Assembly (NCBI GenBank): GCA_017472085.1
Contig: JAFUQZ010000015.1
Location: 1-59,541, forward strand
Length of the DNA stretch: 59,541 nucleotides
From: Akkermansia sp.
Lineage (GTDB): Bacteria > Verrucomicrobiota > Verrucomicrobiia > Verrucomicrobiales > Akkermansiaceae
Direction: 5' to 3'
The translations under genes and the position numbers were made by a program. This document shows, one piece after another, positions 1-9,061 of this stretch. A model generated the notes under the pieces. That model was given only the letters and a program-made list of their open reading frames with translations. It ran no database searches and was not told where the DNA came from. Positions within the stretch are counted from its first letter, which is position 1; each line of letters opens with the position of its first letter.

Positions 1-72
1 ATATACTCGGCAACAGGGTGGGGATAGTGCAGATAAGAAAACATTCCCCGCCCGGTCATTACGCCTCTCGAT

Positions 73-1161
73 ATGCCAACGAATCAACAGCCTCTGCTCA
101 GCGTTATTGTGCCCGTGTACAATAGCGGTGCGTATCTGCGCGTCTGCATGGAGAGCCTGGTTGCGCAGGATTGCGGCGCAGCCGTGGAGTTCATCTGTGT
201 GAACGACGGTTCCACGGATGGTTCTCCGCAGGAGCTGGAGGCTTGGGCGGCGCAGGATTCGCGAGTGCGCGTGCTGCACCGGGCCAACGGTGGCTATGGC
301 AAGGCCATGAATGTCGGCATGGAGGCGGCGCGCGGGGAATACATCGGTATCGTGGAACCGGATGACTGGGCAGAGCCGGATATGTGCAGCACGCTGCTGG
401 AGCTGGCCGCTCGCACCCGGGCAGATATCGTCAAAGGCAGCTATGCGGAGGAATACGACGGGGTTTCACATGCAGACACGCGTTTTCGGAGTTACAAAGA
501 GGGCGATATCTATGCTCCCTTGGATATTCCGGATTTCCTGCAGGGTGCGCCCGGTATCTGGACGGCCATTTACAGCAAATCCATGCTAGAGGCCGCCGGT
601 ATACGATTCAACGAAACCCCCGGTGCGTCCTATCAGGATCTGGGATTCTTCATGCGCACTTGGGCAGCGGCAAAAAGCATCACAACCACCCCCAAGGTGC
701 TCTACCACTACCGCAAGGATAACCCGGCTTCCAGCCTCCGCCGCCGGGAAGAGGGCGCATGGGCGCTTCTGCGCGAAATCGCCCAGACACAGGATTTGTT
801 TGATTCCCTGGGCTCCGATGATCCGGCCAGACGCACCATATTGACACGCAGGGTGTTTCATTCTCTTGTCGCGGATTACAAGCTGCGGGTGAATGAAACG
901 CTGCGCAGGTGGTTGCAGGAGTGTTCCCGACTTCTGCACCGTCTTTGTCCGCCCGACATGCTGCTGCCGGAGTATTTCTCCCGCGAGGAGTGGCATGATA
1001 TCTCCATCCTTTACCGGCATCCCGGGAAATACCCCAGGTTGCGCAAGATGGGCGCCTCTGTGCTCCAGCGCATTTTCTCCATCCGCACGGAAGGCGGCCG
1101 GCGCTATATCCGCATTCTGGGCGGCAAGTTCCGTATCGGCAAACAAACCACAAAGAAGTAA
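73..1161 (+). CDS. Family 2 glycosyltransferase
   Basis: GT-A fold transferase predicted to move a sugar from a nucleotide-sugar donor onto a growing surface glycan at the cytoplasmic face. The N-terminus has the GT2 core LLSVIVPVYN (residues 8-17), then FICVNDGSTDGS and, in place of the usual DxD, EPDDW near residue 96. The last ~150 residues are lysine/arginine-rich and lack clear membrane segments. It is the first of four GT2 genes read in the same direction, 24 bases before the next. I see no Shine-Dalgarno site; the start is the first ATG before the conserved core. Acceptor and donor cannot be told from sequence. Confidence 0.9.
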   Translation: MPTNQQPLLSVIVPVYNSGAYLRVCMESLVAQDCGAAVEFICVNDGSTDGSPQELEAWAAQDSRVRVLHRANGGYGKAMNVGMEAARGEYIGIVEPDDWAEPDMCSTLLELAARTRADIVKGSYAEEYDGVSHADTRFRSYKEGDIYAPLDIPDFLQGAPGIWTAIYSKSMLEAAGIRFNETPGASYQDLGFFMRTWAAAKSITTTPKVLYHYRKDNPASSLRRREEGAWALLREIAQTQDLFDSLGSDDPARRTILTRRVFHSLVADYKLRVNETLRRWLQECSRLLHRLCPPDMLLPEYFSREEWHDISILYRHPGKYPRLRKMGASVLQRIFSIRTEGGRRYIRILGGKFRIGKQTTKK

Positions 1162-1185
1162 CTTTTTCCTGCACGCCTCCACAAC

Positions 1186-2280
1186 ATGCAGCCGCCGTCA
1201 CTACCAGCCGGGAACACCGCGACGCACACTCCCGGAGTGAGCGTGGTTGTTCCTGTCTACAAGGTAGAGAAGTATCTGCGGCAATGTGTGGACTCCATCC
1301 TGGCGCAGACGCTTACCGATATAGAGGTTATTCTGGTAGATGACGGTTCGCCGGATGCCTGCCCGGCCATGGTGGATGAATACGCTGCCAAAGATGCACG
1401 CGTGGTGGCCATTCATCAACCCAACGGCGGCTATGGCAAGGCGGTGAATACGGGGGTAGCCGCAGCTCGCGCACCCTACATCGGCATTATCGAGTCTGAT
1501 GACTGGATTGAGCCAACCATGTACGAAAAGCTGCTTCACCGAGCCGAAGAGACCGGAGCAGATGTGGTGAAGTGCATGTTCTGGAAATATGACTCAACGG
1601 CAGCAAGTGGGAATCAAAATGAGCTGTATACCTGTCGAGTGGGGTTTCTCGCGGATGCACCGGATTGTCCATTCCGGCCCATTGACTGGGAGCCCATCTT
1701 TGCCCACCACGCCAGCCTCTGGAGTAACCTGTACAGCGCAGACTTGCTCAGGCAGATTTCGTTTATAGAATCTCCCGGTGCAGCCTACCAGGATTTTCCT
1801 TTCATCATGGAAGTTCTGGCTCGTGCAGAAAAAATGAGTATTGTTAAAGAAGCTCTGGTACATTACCGCATGGAGGCAGGGCAGAATTCATCTTCCACAA
1901 GGAATGATGCAGGGTTGCTCCGCATGCCGGAAATGACAATACAAGCGTATGAGGTTCTGGTAAGACACGGCATTATTGATAAAGTTAAAGAAGCCTTCTT
2001 TTTCCATGCCTACCTGGCCAATTTCGGCTTTCTTCTTCGCATTTCCGATGAAAACCGCCCAGCGTATCTTAGCAAGGCTCGGCTTATCTTTGCCCATATC
2101 AACGAATTTCCGGACTTCAGCTGGAAATACTTCAAGAAAGGAAACAAGAAGAAAACGCTGCGACTGCTGAAAGCTGACTCGTTTAGCGATATTCGCAGCA
2201 GATGGAAGCTGAAATTCAAGAAAGGATTGTTAACCCTGCGCATCTTTGGGCGAGATTATCAATGGCAACTTTGGAAATAA
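1186..2280 (+). CDS. Family 2 glycosyltransferase
   Basis: Second GT2 of the surface-glycan cluster, 364 residues, close in architecture to the gene before it. Seen: GVSVVVPVYKVEKYLRQC (core beta-strand and helix), VILVDDGSPDACP, then NGGYGKAVNTG and the acidic donor-binding motif ESDDW near residue 104. The shared NGGYGKA segment and similar lengths suggest the first two genes are paralogues. The C-terminal third is basic. Likely co-transcribed with its neighbours; no promoter is evident in the 24-base gap. Confidence 0.9.
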   Translation: MQPPSLPAGNTATHTPGVSVVVPVYKVEKYLRQCVDSILAQTLTDIEVILVDDGSPDACPAMVDEYAAKDARVVAIHQPNGGYGKAVNTGVAAARAPYIGIIESDDWIEPTMYEKLLHRAEETGADVVKCMFWKYDSTAASGNQNELYTCRVGFLADAPDCPFRPIDWEPIFAHHASLWSNLYSADLLRQISFIESPGAAYQDFPFIMEVLARAEKMSIVKEALVHYRMEAGQNSSSTRNDAGLLRMPEMTIQAYEVLVRHGIIDKVKEAFFFHAYLANFGFLLRISDENRPAYLSKARLIFAHINEFPDFSWKYFKKGNKKKTLRLLKADSFSDIRSRWKLKFKKGLLTLRIFGRDYQWQLWK

Positions 2281-2316
2281 ACTTTTCATTTTCACATAAC
2301 GCATCGGTATTGACTT

Positions 2317-3735
2317 ATGACCACCCCTCTTGTTACTGTAACTCTGGCTGTATACAACGTGGAGAAATTTCTCCGCAGAAGTATGGATTGCATCTGCAAC
2401 CAAACTTATAGCAATCTGGAAATCTTGTGTGTAAATGATGGCAGTACTGATAGCTCCCTCTCCATCCTGGAGGAATACGCTGCTAAGGATTCACGCATCA
2501 GAATCATTTCCAAACCGAATGGAGGGCTGGCCTCTGCACGCAATGTCGGTATTGACAATGCTACGGGTAAATATCTCCAAATGCTGGACAGCGATGATAT
2601 TTTCGAGGCCGATATGGTGGAAAAATTAGTAACTGCGGCTGAACAGCACCAGGCAGAAATCGTTGTATGCGATACGATTGCAGAAGTTGAAGGTTCAAAC
2701 AAAACTATCCATAACAGACATCATAACACTCCCTTATCTCGTAAACATCTCAGGCACGACCTCTGCTGTCCCCGAACGGATGCACCTGAACACCTGTTCC
2801 AGATTTTCTCTGCCGGCGTGGTTTGGAATAAGTTGTTCCTTTTGGCCTTTATTAACAAAAACAGATTCCGCCTGCCCTTGCCTCCGGCCGGAGATGATTT
2901 AGCCTTTACCTATAAAGCTCTCATTTCAGCAGACAAGGTTTCGGTTGTTGAGTCGAGATTGATTCGCTACCAAATCCGCAAAGACTCGTTGAGCCACAAA
3001 GGGAATCATAATCTGGACGCAACCCCTATCAATATGCGAGAGCTGGACGAATTCGTAAGTAACCGCGAAGTTGATGAAGCATTGAAGCAATCGTTCTACA
3101 TTCGATGTGCCAAGACATTTTTCTGGAATATTCACCGTGTTCCTGTCTCTGTTGAAAGAATTGTATCCCATCTTGATAAATGGATACCGCAATTACACAA
3201 TATGTCGAAGCTGGAATATACACGTAAAATAATAGACTCTTCTCTTTGTGCATTTGAGGCTATTTTCTTTCCGGAAATCCAGCTTATCATACCGCAGATA
3301 GATTGTGAGAGGAGAGACGAGCTCATCTCGAAGCTTCAGAGCTTGGTCAGCCCTATATGTTCGCCCCAGTTAGCGACCCGGATTCTTTACGCAAGTCCCG
3401 ACTCATCCCCTATACCTGAGCTGGATTTTCCGATTGCCATGCCCATAACGGTGAAGAAGTCCGCAACGTATGCAGAACGGCTTGCGGCATGCAAGGCACT
3501 TCCCATCCCTGCCGCCCCGATAACCCTTTGGCCGGGGTGCAATCCTGCGCCTGTTAAGAAACTGCTCCTGTCGCACAAAAAAGAACTTATTTGCCATTAT
3601 ATGAAGCGAGCTTTGTCCTTTTCGTCCCGGACGAAAGAGTCAGAAATAATAAAAAAACGGATTCTGAAGGCTCGAATCAAAAACTTGAAGATGCTGCTTG
3701 ATATCATTCAGTCCTATCTGCCACCCTATGCATGA
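2317..3735 (+). CDS. Family 2 glycosyltransferase, long C-terminal extension
   Basis: GT2 enzyme with core PLVTVTLAVYNVEKFLRRS, then LCVNDGSTDSS, NGGLASARN and the DxD-type motif MLDSDD near residue 92. At 472 residues it is about 110 longer than its neighbours. The extension (after about residue 300) is not recognised and ends in a Lys/Arg-rich segment. Base composition is lower in GC than in the first GT gene. The stop codon overlaps the start of the next GT by 8 bases, so the two are probably translationally coupled. Confidence 0.88.
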   Translation: MTTPLVTVTLAVYNVEKFLRRSMDCICNQTYSNLEILCVNDGSTDSSLSILEEYAAKDSRIRIISKPNGGLASARNVGIDNATGKYLQMLDSDDIFEADMVEKLVTAAEQHQAEIVVCDTIAEVEGSNKTIHNRHHNTPLSRKHLRHDLCCPRTDAPEHLFQIFSAGVVWNKLFLLAFINKNRFRLPLPPAGDDLAFTYKALISADKVSVVESRLIRYQIRKDSLSHKGNHNLDATPINMRELDEFVSNREVDEALKQSFYIRCAKTFFWNIHRVPVSVERIVSHLDKWIPQLHNMSKLEYTRKIIDSSLCAFEAIFFPEIQLIIPQIDCERRDELISKLQSLVSPICSPQLATRILYASPDSSPIPELDFPIAMPITVKKSATYAERLAACKALPIPAAPITLWPGCNPAPVKKLLLSHKKELICHYMKRALSFSSRTKESEIIKKRILKARIKNLKMLLDIIQSYLPPYA

Positions 3736-4762
3736 TTCCCCTCTTATCTCCGTAGTTGTCCCCGTATATAACGCGGAAAAATACCTTCGGCGATGTCTGG
3801 ATAGCATCTGCTCGCAGACGTATAGCCATTTGGAAATTCTCTGCGTGAACGATGGGAGTACGGATCGTTCTGCTGCCATTCTTGAAGAGTATGCTGATCG
3901 AGATAAGCGAATCAAGTTGTATACTCAAGCGAATACCGGACTTTCAGCCGCACGAAATACAGGACTGGAACAGGCCACGGGCGAGTGGATTACGGGAGTA
4001 GATTCAGATGACTACCTGGAGCGCGATGCCTACGAATACGCGCTGCAAGGAGTAACCGAGGAAGTTGATATAGCTTGTTATGGCGTCAATATTATCTGGG
4101 ATGGCGTGGAAGTTAATACATTGTATGCCCGCTCATTTGAGCATCCCGTTATCGGCAAGCACACGCCCTCCCCGGAGCTTCTTTCACGCACTCATGTGGT
4201 CTTTTGGAATAAGTTGTGGAGAAGAGAGCTTATAGAAAAGTTTCAGTGTCGGTTTCCCTTGGGCTTCTGGTACGAAGATATGTATTTCTGGCGAGCCTTG
4301 GCTCCGTTTGCTCGAAAGATAGCCTATTTGCCGGATGCAAAAATTAATTATGTGCGGCAGCCCAATTCCATCATGAGCAGCTCAGGAAACGGGAATCCTA
4401 AAACGCTTGACCATGTGTACATCATTGATGCTATTTTAGCATACTATGAAAAACACCCTTTGAGCTACCCGAACAGCGAGCTGGATGTGTTTCTTTTTTC
4501 TTATCAATGTGCAATAATTGATGTGCCCATCAAGCTTCACGCAAAATTAAGAGAGGGCTACCTTGCGGTCGCCCGGCGGAGGGGACTGTTCTCCAGATAT
4601 GCAAGAGCATTAAAATTCTTACAACCTGTTCCACGCTATCAGAGAATCTTCTGCAAACACCAGCCCGGCAAGTCAGCGTATGGTATTGGGAGGCTTAAGC
4701 TTTTTACGATTCAATACAAAAACGGCATAAAGATAACACGTCTTTTGGGCATTCGGATTTAA
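3728..4762 (+). CDS. Family 2 glycosyltransferase
   Basis: Fourth GT2 of the cluster. Seen: PLISVVVPVYNAEKYLRRC, LCVNDGSTDRS, NTGLSAARNTG and the acidic motif VDSDDYLE near residue 90. I chose the ATG at 3728, which overlaps the previous stop codon (ATGCATGA arrangement), over an ATG 30 bases upstream, because the core strand begins only five residues after it and overlap is usual in such operons. The NGGL/NTGLSAARN segment places it nearer to the third gene than to the first two. Substrate unknown. Confidence 0.88.
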   Translation: MHDSPLISVVVPVYNAEKYLRRCLDSICSQTYSHLEILCVNDGSTDRSAAILEEYADRDKRIKLYTQANTGLSAARNTGLEQATGEWITGVDSDDYLERDAYEYALQGVTEEVDIACYGVNIIWDGVEVNTLYARSFEHPVIGKHTPSPELLSRTHVVFWNKLWRRELIEKFQCRFPLGFWYEDMYFWRALAPFARKIAYLPDAKINYVRQPNSIMSSSGNGNPKTLDHVYIIDAILAYYEKHPLSYPNSELDVFLFSYQCAIIDVPIKLHAKLREGYLAVARRRGLFSRYARALKFLQPVPRYQRIFCKHQPGKSAYGIGRLKLFTIQYKNGIKITRLLGIRI

Positions 4763-4785
4763 CTTCTTACTAAGATACAAACAAC

Positions 4786-5634
4786 ATGTCATCGAATATG
4801 TCAAAAAAGAAATTCTTCGGGTGGAAAAGTTTCGAGACATATAAAGCTTTCTACTTATTCGGGCTTCCCATCTATAAAAAAACTTCGCTGAAATCCATAC
4901 TCGGCGCCATCAGGGATATGCGTGAGGAACTCGAATCTATGAAGCATGTGGAGATTCCCGCACTCTTGCATCATCCCACCGTTTTTCCTAAGTATAAAGG
5001 GTTACACCGCGGGCAGGATGTTGTTCTAGTCGGGGCCGGCCCTACCTTGGATCACTATACCCCCATACCCGGAGCATTCCATATTGGTGTTAATCGAGTA
5101 TTCCTTGCTCAACGGATACCATTGGATTATCTTTTCATTGCTGATGGCGGTTCTATTGAGTCTCAAGAACTCATGAATTATAGAAAAGGTGAATGCGTCA
5201 AATTCTTCGGTCGCCACAGAGTATACCCCATACTTGAATCTTTTGCGGATGATTGTAAGGCTGAACGCTTTTTTATCGGAGTGATTCCGCCATGGGCGAC
5301 ATACAAGCATATTCCTAAGGATCTGGCCCACCAACCACTTACCTTCCGACATTCCATTATTATTGCAGCTTTGCAATTTGCACTTTGGTGTCAGCCTAAG
5401 CGATTGTATCTCGTTGGTTGCGACACAGCAAATAATGGTTATTTCTCAGGCGACACCCGAGGAGTCACACAATGGCTACACGAGAATATAATTGATGAAT
5501 GGCGCGTAATGGCCGATTTTGCAAAAAAACACTATCCCGATATAGAAATCATATCAATCAATCCCGTTGGACTGAAGGGGCTCTTTAAAGATGCTACTAT
5601 GGAAAAGGGGGAAATCAAACATTTTCCTGAATAA
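4786..5634 (+). CDS. MptE-like/DUF115-like protein, possible glycan transferase (copy 1)
   Basis: 282-residue soluble protein. The N-terminus carries a WKSFETYKAFYLFGLPIYKK segment, then a nucleotide-binding-like turn VLVGAGPTLDHY (about residues 80-91), followed by GVNRVF, DYLFIADGG and GCDTANNGYFSG. The GAGPTLD turn and the overall order resemble the MptE-like/DUF115 superfamily, which includes Maf-type flagellin nonulosonate transferases; this assignment is from memory. It is followed by a close paralogue and by a CMP-sugar synthetase, so a role in transferring a nonulosonic acid is a reasonable but unproven inference. ATG at 4798 is an alternative start. Confidence 0.6.
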   Translation: MSSNMSKKKFFGWKSFETYKAFYLFGLPIYKKTSLKSILGAIRDMREELESMKHVEIPALLHHPTVFPKYKGLHRGQDVVLVGAGPTLDHYTPIPGAFHIGVNRVFLAQRIPLDYLFIADGGSIESQELMNYRKGECVKFFGRHRVYPILESFADDCKAERFFIGVIPPWATYKHIPKDLAHQPLTFRHSIIIAALQFALWCQPKRLYLVGCDTANNGYFSGDTRGVTQWLHENIIDEWRVMADFAKKHYPDIEIISINPVGLKGLFKDATMEKGEIKHFPE

Positions 5635-5771
5635 ACTAAAATCGACAATGTCCCGGCATACATAAAGTTTCATCACATAATGAGCATCATATTCCCTCCC
5701 ATTCATTCATAAAACATACCTTTCTCTTTCCAATGTGTTAATTTCAGTTTTTATTAAACACAAATAATATT

Positions 5772-6707
5772 ATGGCACACAATTCAAAAAAGAAGTTTAT
5801 CGGATGGAGCAGTTTCGAAACATACAAAGCGTTCTATCTGTTCTGGATTCCCATTTATAAAAAGACTTCTCTGAAGTCCATTCTCAGCGCAATCAAAGGT
5901 ATGCGCGCGGAGCTTGATTCTGTAACGAAAAAAATGGGGCATCCCGGTCTCAGTTCACCTTCGGCAAATGTTCTGGAGGCAATTAAGGAAATAAACTGGC
6001 AGCTTGAGACCATAAAAGAAGTTTCGCTTCCGGCCCTCATTCATCATCCAACAGTATTTCCCAAATACAAAGGATTGCATAAGGGTCAGGATTTGGTTCT
6101 GGTTGGAGCCGGCCCTACCTTGGATCAGTATACTCCCATCCCCGGAGCATTCCATATTGGCGTGAATCGAGTGTTCCAGGCAACACATGTTCCATTGGAC
6201 TATCTGTTCATCGCAGATGGCGGCACCATAGAGTCGCAGCAGCTTCTGGATTACAGAAAAAACGAGTGTGTCAAATTCTTTGGTCGCCACAGGGTATATC
6301 CGATAATGGAGACGTTTGCAGATGATTGCAAAGCAGAACGTTTTTTCATTGATCCGCTTCGTCCCGGCGCGACACACAATAACATTTTCAAAGATTTGGC
6401 GCACCAGCCTTTTGTGTACTGCTATTCCATTATTATTGCGGCTTTTCAATTCGCTCTCTGGTGTCAACCCAAACGTTTGTATGTGGTTGGTTGCGATGCT
6501 GCCAATAATGGGTATTTTTCCGGTGATACAAGGGATACCAAACAATGGTTAAACGAGAATATCATTAAAGAATGGCATACTGTGGCAGAATTTGCAAAAA
6601 AACATTATCCCGATATAGAAATTATATCAATCAATCCTGTTGGTCTGAAAGGTTTGTTCAAAGATGCAACTATGACTAACGGAATAATTGAACTTTCCTC
6701 CAAATAA
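5772..6707 (+). CDS. MptE-like/DUF115-like protein, possible glycan transferase (copy 2)
   Basis: Tandem paralogue of the preceding gene: the same WSSFETYKAFYLF opening, VLVGAGPTLDQY turn, DYLFIADGG and GCDAANNGYFSG, and nearly the same C-terminus (SINPVGLKGLFKDATM). It differs by an insertion of about 30 residues after the N-terminal helix and by local substitutions around residues 195-215, where substrate specificity may differ. The 137-base gap before it is AT-rich without an obvious promoter. The pair looks like a gene duplication followed by divergence. Confidence 0.6.
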   Translation: MAHNSKKKFIGWSSFETYKAFYLFWIPIYKKTSLKSILSAIKGMRAELDSVTKKMGHPGLSSPSANVLEAIKEINWQLETIKEVSLPALIHHPTVFPKYKGLHKGQDLVLVGAGPTLDQYTPIPGAFHIGVNRVFQATHVPLDYLFIADGGTIESQQLLDYRKNECVKFFGRHRVYPIMETFADDCKAERFFIDPLRPGATHNNIFKDLAHQPFVYCYSIIIAAFQFALWCQPKRLYVVGCDAANNGYFSGDTRDTKQWLNENIIKEWHTVAEFAKKHYPDIEIISINPVGLKGLFKDATMTNGIIELSSK

Positions 6708-6737
6708 ATACAAATCTCCTAACATCCAGCATACAGC

Positions 6738-7451
6738 ATGAATCCTGAAAATATTTTAGTCGTTATTACAGCCCGCGGAGGCAGCAAAGGCATACCCGGC
6801 AAGAATATCAAGCCTTTATGCGGCAAGCCGCTTCTACTCTATTCCATTGATGCGGCCCGCTCTATAGCCCCGGATAATCGAATTTGTTTGTCCACAGATT
6901 CGGAAGAAATAGCTCAGGTGGCAAAGGAGTATGGTCTGTCTGTTCCCTTTATGCGTCCGGCAGAGTTATCCACGGATACGGCCAGTAGTGATAGTGTACT
7001 CAAACATGCTCTTAACTTCTGGTCAGAAAATTATGGAACCACAATAGATGCCGTCGTATTGTTGCAGCCTACTAGCCCATTCCGAACGAAACAGCATCTC
7101 ACAGAAGCACTAGCCTTGTATGACGATGATGTGGATATGGTAGTATCAGTATCCGAAGCAGCTGCGAATCCATACTATGATTGCTACGAGGAAGATGCAG
7201 ATGGTTATCTTAAGCTCAGCAAGGGAGAGATTCGCCCCGTTCGAAGACAGGAAGCCCCTAAAGCATGGCAGACCAACGGCTCAATATACATAATCAATCC
7301 CCATTCGTTACGAACTAAGACTCTGAGTACTTTTACCAAATTGCGAAAATACGAAATGGACAAGGTATATTCCATAGATCTGGATACGATGATTGACTGG
7401 AAACTTGCAGAAATTCTGAAGAACGAGAAACTCATAGAACACCTTTTCTGA
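6738..7451 (+). CDS. Acylneuraminate cytidylyltransferase family (CMP-nonulosonate synthetase)
   Basis: Activates a nonulosonic or ulosonic acid with CTP to the CMP-sugar used by transferases. Seen: the family P-loop-like opening ITARGGSKGIPGKNIKPL (residues 10-27), LCGKPLL, LSTDSEEIAQVA, QPTSPFRT and, near the C-terminus, SIDLDTMIDWKLAE. 237 residues is typical for NeuA/PseF/LegF-type enzymes and for 3-deoxy-sugar relatives; the exact sugar cannot be decided. Placement after two DUF115-like proteins suggests it supplies their donor. It is the last + strand gene of the glycan cluster. Confidence 0.85.
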   Translation: MNPENILVVITARGGSKGIPGKNIKPLCGKPLLLYSIDAARSIAPDNRICLSTDSEEIAQVAKEYGLSVPFMRPAELSTDTASSDSVLKHALNFWSENYGTTIDAVVLLQPTSPFRTKQHLTEALALYDDDVDMVVSVSEAAANPYYDCYEEDADGYLKLSKGEIRPVRRQEAPKAWQTNGSIYIINPHSLRTKTLSTFTKLRKYEMDKVYSIDLDTMIDWKLAEILKNEKLIEHLF

Positions 7452-7780
7452 CTCCTCCCCCGCAGAGATAATGGAGGCTTACTGACCGGCAGGCGGAGAG
7501 GCGATGAACAGGCTATTCTTGAGGGGCTTGGCCGGGGACTTTTTGCTCCGTAAAAAGGGGTAATCAGGCCATATAAACGCACTCGCGCAACGGTTCTGAT
7601 GCAAAGCTCGTTTTCGATAGGGTGTGCAAGCACTCAACCGAAGCCATTATAGCCGGGGCAGTATGTTTTCCATTCCAAAGCTCAGAGGAAGTATCATTTG
7701 CGTTCTGTATTCTCTGTAGAACGTTTTAGAATGCCCGGCATCAGGGATAGTTTTGCTCAGAATGCTCTGAGAGGCAGGAA
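7452..7780. other. Intergenic region between convergent glycan genes
   Basis: 329 bases between the + strand cytidylyltransferase and the - strand rfbB. I see no gene. The only structure is a small perfect hairpin (CTCAGA, loop ATGC, TCTGAG at about 7758-7773) without a T-tract on either side. Confidence 0.5.
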
Positions 7781-8860
7781 TCAGCGCGGCCTGTACGCTT
7801 CTGCGTGGTACTGCATATAGGCACCGGAGGTGATGTTGTCCAACCACGCCTGATTATCCAGATACCAGCGAACGGTCGTTTCGAGACCGTTTTCGAATCG
7901 GGTGGAGGGCTGCCAGCCCAGCTCGTCTCTGAGTTTTGAGGAATCGATGGCGTAGCGCAGGTCGTGTCCTGCGCGGTTTGTCACATAGGTGATAAGGTGT
8001 TGGCTCATCCCCTCCGGCCTGCCCAGCAGACGGTCAACGGTGCTGATGAGCAGTCGGACAACATCGATATTTTTCCGTTCGTCGAAGCCGCCGATGTTGT
8101 ATGTGTCGCCTGTGTTTCCCCGGTGGAAGATGAGGTCAATGGCGCGGGCGTGATCCTCCACGTAGAGCCAGTCGCGCACGTTCTCCCCTTTGCCGTAGAT
8201 GGGGAGGGGCTTGCCGAGCAGGATATTGCTGATGCAGAGCGGTATCAGCTTCTCCGGGAACTGGTAGGGGCCGTAGTTGTTGGAGCAGTTGGTCACCAGC
8301 GTGGGCATGCCGTAGGTGTCGTGGTAGGCACGCACGAAGTGGTCGGAGGCGGCTTTGGAGGCGCTGTAGGGACTGTGGGGATTGTACTTTGTCGTTTCCC
8401 GGAAGAACTCGCTGCCGTAGGGTGGGTCTCCCTCCGGTTTGTCCAGCGCCAGTGCGCCGTAGACTTCATCCGTGGAGATGTGATGGAAGCGCTTATCCTG
8501 CCAATCACCGTTCCAATATTGCTTCGCCGCCTGCAGCAGGCTGAGTGTGCCCATCACATTGGTGCGTGCAAAGGTAAAAGGGTCTGAGATGGAGCGGTCG
8601 ACATGGCTCTCTGCCGCCAGATGGATGACGCCGTCAATGCGGTGCTTTCGGAACAGATCGCACATCTTCCCGAAATCACAGACGTCGCCCCGGATGAAGG
8701 TGTAGTTCTGTTTGCTTTCGATATCCCGGAGGTTGGAGAGGTTTCCGGCATAGGTGAGGGCATCCAGGTTGATGATGCGGTACTCCGGGTACTTGTTCAC
8801 GAAGAACCGCACAAGGTGTGAGCCGATGAAGCCGGCGCCGCCGGTGATGAGGAGGTTCAT
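7781..8860 (-). CDS. rfbB: dTDP-glucose 4,6-dehydratase
   Basis: Short-chain dehydrogenase that converts dTDP-glucose to dTDP-4-keto-6-deoxyglucose, the step committing to dTDP-rhamnose and related deoxysugars. Seen: NAD-binding TGGAGFIGSH at residues 7-16, HLAAESHVDRS, the catalytic ISTDEVYG and the SDR Tyr/Lys in YSASKAASDH, then NNYGPYQFPEKLIP and the RDWLYVEDH motif. 359 residues matches the family. I start at the ATG directly before the Rossmann motif; an in-frame extension upstream runs into the dispersed repeat and is not credible. No rfbA, C or D lies nearby, so it acts with genes elsewhere. Confidence 0.95.
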   Translation of the reverse strand: MNLLITGGAGFIGSHLVRFFVNKYPEYRIINLDALTYAGNLSNLRDIESKQNYTFIRGDVCDFGKMCDLFRKHRIDGVIHLAAESHVDRSISDPFTFARTNVMGTLSLLQAAKQYWNGDWQDKRFHHISTDEVYGALALDKPEGDPPYGSEFFRETTKYNPHSPYSASKAASDHFVRAYHDTYGMPTLVTNCSNNYGPYQFPEKLIPLCISNILLGKPLPIYGKGENVRDWLYVEDHARAIDLIFHRGNTGDTYNIGGFDERKNIDVVRLLISTVDRLLGRPEGMSQHLITYVTNRAGHDLRYAIDSSKLRDELGWQPSTRFENGLETTVRWYLDNQAWLDNITSGAYMQYHAEAYRPR

Positions 8861-8878
8861 GATGCGAATCCGAACTGG

Positions 8879-9050
8879 AAATTTAAAGGACGGTGGACGA
8901 AGGACAATGGACGAAGAAAAAGTTCGGCGAGTCTCCGGCCCGCAACAGGACAACGATCCGGCTGTGGAGCGTCTGCATACGAGCAAAGCGAGCGGTAGTT
9001 GACACTTTGTCCATCGTACATCTGACTTTGTACTTTCCGTTCTATTTTAA
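8879..9050 (+). repeat. Dispersed intergenic repeat, copy 1
   Basis: This stretch between the alr stop and the rfbB start matches the reverse complement of 21130-21308. Shared blocks in order: GGACGATGGAC-type runs, AAAAGTTCGGCGAG, TCCGGC with a CGCA-type block, GCATRCGAGCAA, GTCCATCGTACAT and TGACTTTGTACT. The two copies lie in opposite orientation relative to the - strand genes downstream of them. No transposase is visible, so it resembles a small non-autonomous or REP-like element. Confidence 0.75.
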
Positions 9051-9061
9051 TTTCGGGCGTT

